Below, in pieces: positions 58,727 through 64,000 of a DNA stretch of 64,000 bases. Position 1 is the stretch's first letter. Every line of letters begins with the position of its first letter. This DNA comes from Fodinibacter sp963811825. GTDB lineage: Bacteria; Actinomycetota; Actinomycetes; Actinomycetales; Dermatophilaceae. Made by a program: the position numbers and the translations under genes. Under the pieces are notes generated by a model. The model ran no database searches. It was not told where the DNA came from and was given only the letters and a program-made list of their open reading frames with translations. The DNA lies in NCBI GenBank assembly GCA_963811825.1, contig CAWESS010000029.1, forward strand, positions 186,001 through 250,000, written 5' to 3'.

Positions 58727-59815
58727 AAGGGTCAGGTGGCTGGCGGGGATCACGATCGCCGCAAACCGGGCGAGCCGCCCGGCCAGGACGAGTGCCGCAA
58801 ACAGCAGCCGCCGCTGACCGCTGGCCCCCGCGGCCACGGAGACGACTGCCAGTGGTGGCAGGCCCAGCGTCGAGGAGACCAGCACCAGCGGGGGGCCGGT
58901 CCGCGGAGACTTCAGCCAGGGCGTCACCCTCGCCAGCCAGCGGCCCCGACGGGCGGACGGGTCCTTCGGTGTCCAACGCGCCGCCCCACGCCGAGCCGAC
59001 TCGAACAACACGACCTTGCCGACCGTCTGCCCCGTGGCCAGCGCCAGGACGACCAGGACGGCTGGTGCGGCCCCTGCCGTCACCACGGCGTACGCCTCCG
59101 CGTTGACGAACGGCACCAGGGCCGAGCCGACGCCCATCGCACCGGCAGCGAGGACCGCGAGCGCGGCGGTTGCGGTGCTCATCCCGAGGCGCCCCTGCGG
59201 GGTGGGGCTGCCAGCAGGGACGCGACCCGGGCGCCCGACCAGACCTTCAGCCCCGAGGATCGCCAGAGCGAGCACGAGCGCCGCCGAGTAGGCCCCGAAC
59301 AGCACGAGCGCCGCCACGCCGGCGGTGTTCGACGCCTTGGCGACAGGTGACCAGTTGAGGAGCCACACGGCACGGTCGACCCGGTGGAAGTCGTTGGGGC
59401 CGAGCAGGTCCCACGGCAGGAACGAGAGCGACAGCATCGTGTCCACCACGGCGAACGACACGAGGAAGACCGCGACGACCAGCCAGGCGTCCGGGCGGGC
59501 TGCGAGCAGGCCCGCGCAGAGCAGCACCGTGCAGGCGCGGTCCCCGATGATGTCGAAGACCGCGCCGGCCCGGGTCTCCTGGTCGAGCCGTCTCGCGAGC
59601 CACCCGTCGGCAACATCGCCCACCCAGTAGATCGCGTAGGCGGCCGCGAGCAGTCCGAGGTCGGCGCGCGCGACGGCCGCTGACCCCACGGCGACGGCCA
59701 GCACGGTGCGAACGAGGGTGACCAGGTTCGGCCACGTGCCGAGCGGCTGAGGGGTTGGCGTCGACGCGGGGCCACGGGCCGCCGCAGATGCGGCGGGAAG
59801 GCTGGAGGTGTTCAT
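58724..59815 (-). CDS. CDP-alcohol phosphatidyltransferase fused to a VTT/DedA-like domain
   Basis: 363 residues. The N-terminal half has the CDP-OH-P signature GDVADGWLARRLDQETRAGAVFDIIGDR with all conserved Asp and Gly residues. The C-terminal half, from about residue 220 (MSTATAALAVLAAG), reads as a VTT/YqaA-like membrane domain: VPFVNAEAYAV, GQTVGKVVLFESARRG, LPPLAVVSVAAG and HLTL end. These two are normally separate genes; here one frame links them with a Pro/Gly linker. Lipid product unknown. The gene is divergent from the histidine kinase gene. Confidence 0.8.
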   Translation of the reverse strand: MNTSSLPAASAAARGPASTPTPQPLGTWPNLVTLVRTVLAVAVGSAAVARADLGLLAAAYAIYWVGDVADGWLARRLDQETRAGAVFDIIGDRACTVLLCAGLLAARPDAWLVVAVFLVSFAVVDTMLSLSFLPWDLLGPNDFHRVDRAVWLLNWSPVAKASNTAGVAALVLFGAYSAALVLALAILGAEGLVGRPGRVPAGSPTPQGRLGMSTATAALAVLAAGAMGVGSALVPFVNAEAYAVVTAGAAPAVLVVLALATGQTVGKVVLFESARRGAARWTPKDPSARRGRWLARVTPWLKSPRTGPPLVLVSSTLGLPPLAVVSVAAGASGQRRLLFAALVLAGRLARFAAIVIPASHLTL

Positions 59816-59904
59816 GCCGCCACGCTGCTGGTTGCGTCCCGGCGCCACCACCGCCCCGAGGATGCCGGTGGGTCGACTGCAGGTACCGGCCTCAGCCCTC
59901 CAAC

Positions 59905-59920
59905 CGGTACCGCGGTACCG
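59905..59920. promoter_or_regulatory. palindrome in a divergent promoter region
   Basis: CGGTACCGCGGTACCG, a perfect 16-base palindrome immediately before the first possible start (59921) of the histidine kinase and 90 bases from the divergent phosphatidyltransferase start. It could be the site of the adjacent LuxR-type regulator. Confidence 0.45.
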
Positions 59921-61135
59921 ATGACGAGCCGGGCCGGTGACAGTGGTGCGCTGGTCGCGCAGACTGTCCACGTGCCCACCCGCCCCAACCTGTTGCGCCG
60001 CCCCGCCGGGCGCGCGGGGCGCCAGCGCCGTGAGACGCTGCTCGGCCCCGCGGCACGCGTGAGCGCGCGTCAGCTGGCGTACGCCCTGTCAGCCATGGCG
60101 GCCGCCTTCGCGATGACGATCACCCTGATGGAACCCCCGGGCGGTGACGGCTGGGCAGCCTTCCTCGCCCTGTTGGCACTGGCGACCCCCGTCCTGGCCC
60201 CCCGATACCGGACCACCGTCTTCGGTGTGGGTGCCGCCGTCGTCGCGATGTGGGCCGGCGAGGCCCCGTGGCTTGCCTTCACCGTTGGCGCCGCGGTGCT
60301 GGTGGCGGTCGCGGAGGACCTTCACGAGGTCGCCTGGCGCGGGTGGGCCTTCGGGCTCGTGGGCTGCGTCCTCGCCCTGGTGATCTCGCCGGACGGCGAG
60401 CTGCTGTCTCCGTTCATCGGCCTGCTCGTGGGCGGACTGGGTGGTGTCGTCCTGCGCTCGCGGGTGCGGGGACGCGCTCTCGAGGACGAGGCCGGGAGAC
60501 TGCGGGGCCACACGGAGTGGCTCGAGCAGCGAACGGCCATCGCCCGGGAGCTGCACGACATCGTGGGACACCACGTGACGGCGATGGTGGTGCAGGCCGA
60601 GGCAGGCCTCGTGAAGGACCCCGATTCGGCCCTCCAGACGATCGGCGACGTCGGGCGACGGGCCCTGACCGAGCTCGACGACCTCGTGGTTCACCTGCGT
60701 GACCCGCTGGCGCCGATGTCCGTGTCCGCGCCGCCTCGTCTGTCGGACATCGACGAGCTGTTGGCCGCGCCGCTGCGCCGATCGGGTGTGCTCGTCGAGG
60801 TCAGCATCGACCCCGACGTGGCGCTGAGCCAGGTCGCCGAGCTCGCGGTCTACCGCATCGCGCAGGAGGCGCTGACCAATGTCAGCCGGCACGCGCGGGC
60901 AACGCACGCCTGGGTCGAGCTGTCCTCGCACCACGGCCTCGTGCACCTGCTCGTCGCGGATGACGGCGTCGGCCCCCATGGCGGTGACCAGCTCGACCCC
61001 CGGCGTGGCTCCGGCCTGGTCGGCATCGACGAACGGGTGAGCGGGCTCGGGGGGCAGTGGTCGCTCAGCGCCCGATCCGGGGGCGGCGCCGTGCTCCGCG
61101 TCGAACTCAGCACCAGGGCGGTGGCGCCGGCATGA
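59921..61135 (+). CDS. NarL/DesK-type sensor histidine kinase
   Basis: Up to 404 residues. Five or six N-terminal membrane helices (MAAAFAMTITLME to LLVGGLGGVVL) are followed by HisKA_3, ARELHDIVGHHVTAMVVQAE with the phospho-His, then HATPase VYRIAQEALTNVSRHA and DDGVGPHG with GSGLVGIDERV. No extracellular domain, so it probably senses the membrane. GTG 59972 is an alternative start. Its stop overlaps the regulator ATG. Confidence 0.9.
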   Translation: MTSRAGDSGALVAQTVHVPTRPNLLRRPAGRAGRQRRETLLGPAARVSARQLAYALSAMAAAFAMTITLMEPPGGDGWAAFLALLALATPVLAPRYRTTVFGVGAAVVAMWAGEAPWLAFTVGAAVLVAVAEDLHEVAWRGWAFGLVGCVLALVISPDGELLSPFIGLLVGGLGGVVLRSRVRGRALEDEAGRLRGHTEWLEQRTAIARELHDIVGHHVTAMVVQAEAGLVKDPDSALQTIGDVGRRALTELDDLVVHLRDPLAPMSVSAPPRLSDIDELLAAPLRRSGVLVEVSIDPDVALSQVAELAVYRIAQEALTNVSRHARATHAWVELSSHHGLVHLLVADDGVGPHGGDQLDPRRGSGLVGIDERVSGLGGQWSLSARSGGGAVLRVELSTRAVAPA

Positions 61136-61782
61136 TCCGTGTCGCGATCGTCGACGACCAGCAGCTGGTGCGCGAGGGGTTCGCCATGATCCTGTCGGCC
61201 CAGGCCGACATCGAGGTGGCGGTGCTGGCCGAGGACGGGCGTGCCTTCCTGCGTTGCGTGGAGGCTGACCCCCGCCTCGATGTCGCGCTCGTCGACATCC
61301 GGATGCCGGTGCTCGACGGTCTCGCGGCGACCCGCGCCCTCCAGGCACTCCCGCACGCGCCGGCCGTCATCGTGGTCACCACCTTCGACCGGGACGAGTA
61401 CGTCCTCGAGGCCATCGCCGCAGGAGCCCGCGGCTTCCTGCTCAAGCGCTGCAGTGGAGCGGAGCTGGTCAAGGCGGTCCGCGCGGTCGCTGAGGGGGAC
61501 TCCATCCTGGCTCCCGAGGTGACCCGAGCGGTGCTGGACCTGGTCCGCGCGAGCGAGCCGCACGGCATCCAGGACCTGAGCGCCTACGCGCTCTCGCCGC
61601 GCGAGCGCGACGTGCTGGCCCTGGTCGGCCTCGGCCTGAACAACAGCGAGATCGCCGACCGCCTGTACCTGTCGCAGAGCACCATCAAGAGCCACGTCAG
61701 CAGCGTGCTCGCCAAGACCGGTAGTCGCGACCGGGTCCAGGCCGCCCTGCTGGCCCGACGCGCCGGTCTGCAGCCGACCTGA
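61132..61782 (+). CDS. NarL/LuxR-type response regulator
   Basis: 216 residues. Receiver: MIRVAIVDDQQLVREGF, phospho-Asp in VALVDIRMPVLDGL, then VVTTFDRDEYV and the Lys in GFLLKRCS. Output: LSPRERDVLALVGLGLNNSEIADRLYLSQSTIKSHVSSVLAKTG, a complete LuxR helix-turn-helix. Cotranscribed with the kinase through the ATGA overlap. Confidence 0.95.
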   Translation: MIRVAIVDDQQLVREGFAMILSAQADIEVAVLAEDGRAFLRCVEADPRLDVALVDIRMPVLDGLAATRALQALPHAPAVIVVTTFDRDEYVLEAIAAGARGFLLKRCSGAELVKAVRAVAEGDSILAPEVTRAVLDLVRASEPHGIQDLSAYALSPRERDVLALVGLGLNNSEIADRLYLSQSTIKSHVSSVLAKTGSRDRVQAALLARRAGLQPT

Positions 61783-61823
61783 ACGACACCCGTCGTCAGG
61801 GCGACGAGGAGTAGCGTCCCCCC

Positions 61824-63062
61824 GTGGACATCGCGCGAGCGGCCGACCTCCTCTCGCAGGGTTGCGCTGCGTTCTCGGTGCCCGGGGCTCAGCTGGGCCT
61901 GCTGCGTGGCAGCGAGCGTGCCGTGGTCTGCACGGGCACACGCATCGCCGGGGAGGACGCGCCCGTGGGTCGCGAGACCGCGTTCCACGCGGGCTCCATC
62001 GCAAAGTCCCTGGCCGCACTCCTCGTCGTCGATGCCGCGCGACGCGGCGAGCTGGCCCTCGACGTCCCGTGTGCCGAGCAGGCGCGGGGGTTGTGGGACG
62101 ACACACCGAGGGCGCTGATGGGGCACACGACGGGTCGGGCGAACGTGTTGCCAGAGCTCGACGAGGACGTGGATGCCTTCGTCGCCCGCATCGGAGCGAT
62201 GCCGCGGGTCCATGCCCCGGGCCGGTTCTCGTACAGCAACGCGGGGTGGTCCGTCCTCGACGTGTTGCTCCGGGAGAGGGTCGGCGCGTCCTTCGAGGAG
62301 CTCGCCGCTGCGCGGGTGCTGGGGGACGGTGCCACCTTCGGGCAGCCCGAAGGCGCCGCGCTCGGCCACGCTGTGGGGCCGGGGCAACCGCCCCAGCCGG
62401 TGCCGGGCGACTACGCCGCCGCGGCGTCGGCGGCTGGTGCCCGGTGGTGGGCCACGGCCGACCAGCTGCTCGACTACGCCCGCCTGCACCTGGACGACGG
62501 CAGCGCCGGGTTCGCCGTCGACGACCTGCGCGAGCTGCGTCGCCCCCAGGTCGCGATCCCCGAGGCGACCGTGGCGGACGCGTGGGGGCTGGGGTGGGCG
62601 CTGTGGGACCGCGGGCCCCACCAAGCGTTCGGGTGGGCCGGCTTCACGGGCGGCCATCGTGCCTACCTCCGCTGCTTCCCCGAGCACGACGCGGCGATGG
62701 TCCTGTTGGCCAACAGCGCGGGTGGCCTGTTCGGGCCGCCCGGAGGCAGTGCCCTGTTCGACGCGATCCTCGCCGATGTCCTGGACCTTCTGGAGGTGCC
62801 CGCGCTGGGGCCCCCCGACCGCGGGCAGGGCCATGCCGACGACGAGCTCGTCGGGTCCTTCGGTCCGCTGACCCTGACCCTCGACCCCTCCGGATCCTTC
62901 GTGCTGGACGCCGGCGCCTTCGGTGCGCCAAACCCTGTGGCCCTCTCGCGGGTCGGTGGTGACGCGTTCGTCGCGGAGGGTGACCCTCCGGGTGGCCTGA
63001 CGGTCGCCGTGGATGACGACCTGCTCTACCTGGGGCCGTTCGCCCTGCCGCGCAACTCCTGA
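61824..63062 (+). CDS. serine hydrolase (class C beta-lactamase-like)
   Basis: 412 residues of the penicillin-binding-protein-like fold: Ser-x-x-Lys in AGSIAKSLAALLV, YSNAGWSVLDVLL as the Tyr-x-Asn motif, and FTGGHRAYLRCFP in the position of the K/H-x-G box. No signal peptide is seen (VDIARAADLLSQG), so it is probably cytosolic and an esterase or peptidase rather than a true beta-lactamase. GTG start after GGAG-like GAGGAG. Confidence 0.82.
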   Translation: MDIARAADLLSQGCAAFSVPGAQLGLLRGSERAVVCTGTRIAGEDAPVGRETAFHAGSIAKSLAALLVVDAARRGELALDVPCAEQARGLWDDTPRALMGHTTGRANVLPELDEDVDAFVARIGAMPRVHAPGRFSYSNAGWSVLDVLLRERVGASFEELAAARVLGDGATFGQPEGAALGHAVGPGQPPQPVPGDYAAAASAAGARWWATADQLLDYARLHLDDGSAGFAVDDLRELRRPQVAIPEATVADAWGLGWALWDRGPHQAFGWAGFTGGHRAYLRCFPEHDAAMVLLANSAGGLFGPPGGSALFDAILADVLDLLEVPALGPPDRGQGHADDELVGSFGPLTLTLDPSGSFVLDAGAFGAPNPVALSRVGGDAFVAEGDPPGGLTVAVDDDLLYLGPFALPRNS

Positions 63063-63078
63063 GCCGTCGGCGAGGCGG

Positions 63079-64000
63079 TCAGACCACGTCGCGGCGACGG
63101 TAGGCCACCCACCCGGCGACGACCAGCGCCGCGGCAACCAGGGTGAGCGCCACGGCGGACACGAGCTCGAACGAGCCGCCCGGCAGCTGGGAGAGGTGCG
63201 CGAAGGGGGAGGCGTCGATGACCCACGACGGCAACCCCATCGTCGCGCCCAGCTCGCCCACGACGAACGCCACCAACAGCACACCCCACGCGAAGGGCGC
63301 GAACCGTGGGGTCGCGCCGCAGAGGAACGCGGCCACCCCGACGACGACCCAGACCGCGGGTACCGTCGACAGCGACGCCGCGACCGCCGAACCCACCGAC
63401 GGCGCCAGGGGAGTCACGGCCGAGCCGACCAGCCCGAGCACGAGGCCGAACAGCGCCATGAGCGCGGTGACCAGCGCGAGCGGCACCGCCACGTGCGCGG
63501 CATACCAGCGCGTGCGACTGACGGGGGCGGCGAGCACGACCTCACCGAGCCCCGAGCGCTCGGCCCCCACGAGGCGCAGCACCAGGGCCACACCGGATGC
63601 CGCGACCGCCACGGCGACGAATCGCACCTCCGTCGCCACGAAGATGTCCTCGACGGTGCCGGCCGAGCCACCGAGCCGGCGCAGGAACTCCTGGATCACC
63701 TCGTCGTCGGCCAGGTCGGCGACCGAGCCCAGCAGCGACCCGATGGCCACGGCCCCGAGGGTGATGCCGATGCTCCAGCCGATGAGCGTGCCCCGGGCGA
63801 GGCGGGTCACGAGCCCCAGCGGCGACGACAACAGGCGACCACCTCGCGACGGCCCACGGCGTGCGGGGATCAGCCCGGCGCCGAGGTCTCGCCGGTCCAG
63901 CACCGCCACACCGACGCTGACGCCGAGCACGAGGGCGCCGAGCCCGAGGAGCAGCACCCACTGCCGGTTCGCCCCGTAGGCCTCGACCCGGCCCGCCCAC
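63079..64000 (-). CDS. ABC transporter permease (ABC-2/exporter type), 5' end outside window
   Basis: At least 307 residues and seven or so membrane segments: WVLLLGLGALVLGVSVGVAVLD, IGWSIGITLGAVAIGSLL, the cytosolic signature VGAERSGLGEVVLAAPVSRTRW, VAVPLALVTALMALFGL and a final TM before YRRRDVV. This matches actinobacterial ABC-2-type permeases of antibiotic or polyketide exporters (tetronasin-like). The frame is open to the window edge, so the start and the partner ATPase gene lie beyond 64000. Confidence 0.82.
   Translation of the reverse strand, partial: WAGRVEAYGANRQWVLLLGLGALVLGVSVGVAVLDRRDLGAGLIPARRGPSRGGRLLSSPLGLVTRLARGTLIGWSIGITLGAVAIGSLLGSVADLADDEVIQEFLRRLGGSAGTVEDIFVATEVRFVAVAVAASGVALVLRLVGAERSGLGEVVLAAPVSRTRWYAAHVAVPLALVTALMALFGLVLGLVGSAVTPLAPSVGSAVAASLSTVPAVWVVVGVAAFLCGATPRFAPFAWGVLLVAFVVGELGATMGLPSWVIDASPFAHLSQLPGGSFELVSAVALTLVAAALVVAGWVAYRRRDVV

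Noticed and set aside
61824..63062. Antibiotic resistance beta-lactamase
   Set aside because: There is no signal peptide and the K/H-T-G box is weak; many such serine hydrolases are esterases or peptidases.

Overview
This 64 kb window is GC-rich (about 70%) chromosomal DNA from an actinobacterium. Frequent GTG starts, 4-base ATGA/GTGA gene overlaps, a monomeric NADP isocitrate dehydrogenase, a GH6 cellulase behind a CebR-type operator, an alkaline-ceramidase-like membrane protein and the overall gene content suggest Micrococcales, possibly Intrasporangiaceae or a relative; that placement is inference. No rRNA, tRNA, CRISPR array, phage or insertion sequence was seen.

Layout. 0-7.7 kb: housekeeping and miscellaneous genes (F420-type PPOX oxidoreductase fragment, small secreted protein, S15-type peptidase, phosphotransferase, lactate dehydrogenase, purH behind a ZTP riboswitch, membrane acyltransferase). 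7.7-20.2 kb and 25.4-37.7 kb: a large N-heterocycle catabolic region. It holds a barbiturase/cyanuric-acid-hydrolase-type ring-opening amidohydrolase with carbamate kinase; a carboxyltransferase-like protein coupled to a class III CoA-transferase; guanine deaminase; HyuA/HyuB hydantoinase/oxoprolinase; a CN-hydrolase amidase, CoxG-like protein and three-subunit molybdenum hydroxylase; a UraA/RutG-type pyrimidine permease; a PucR regulator; and the DUF2877, FdrA and DUF1116 proteins that form oxamate carbamoyltransferase in other bacteria. 20.3-25.3 kb, lying between the two halves: a polyphosphate-polymerase-like (VTC) gene with a DUF4956 partner, an acidic-tailed exported protein, a two-component system and a methyltransferase, nearly all frameshifted. 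37.7-64 kb: GH6 cellulase, folD, Ca2+/H+ antiporter, a decayed AbiEi-DUF559 gene between inverted hairpin repeats, malate dehydrogenase, ceramidase-like protein, aquaporin, cupin, multicopper oxidase, icd with a partial tandem copy, exonuclease III, galK, trpS, 2'-5' RNA ligase family protein, mannose-1-phosphate guanylyltransferase, secreted TIM-barrel protein, lipase, Doc toxin-antitoxin pair, CDP-alcohol phosphatidyltransferase fused to a DedA-like domain, a LuxR-type two-component system, a serine hydrolase and an ABC permease.

How the catabolic genes may work together (inference). The permease would import uracil or thymine and the molybdenum hydroxylase would oxidise it to a barbiturate. 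The ring-opening amidohydrolase would give ureidomalonate. The DUF2877/FdrA/DUF1116 complex could split that by phosphorolysis to malonamate and carbamoyl phosphate, and carbamate kinase would bank the latter as ATP. The CN hydrolase, CoA-transferase and carboxyltransferase-like protein could carry malonamate through malonate and malonyl-CoA to acetyl-CoA. A shared CGTTG(G/T)CAA motif in front of several of these units suggests co-regulation, perhaps by the PucR protein.

Two other things stand out. The octamer GGATGCCG (either strand) occurs roughly 80 times, in every reading frame and as inverted pairs in hairpins, like a DNA-uptake or other genome-wide signal. About fifteen genes carry single-base indels although their motifs are intact, and icd carries a 1.26 kb near-identical tandem copy; both look more like sequence or assembly errors than biology.
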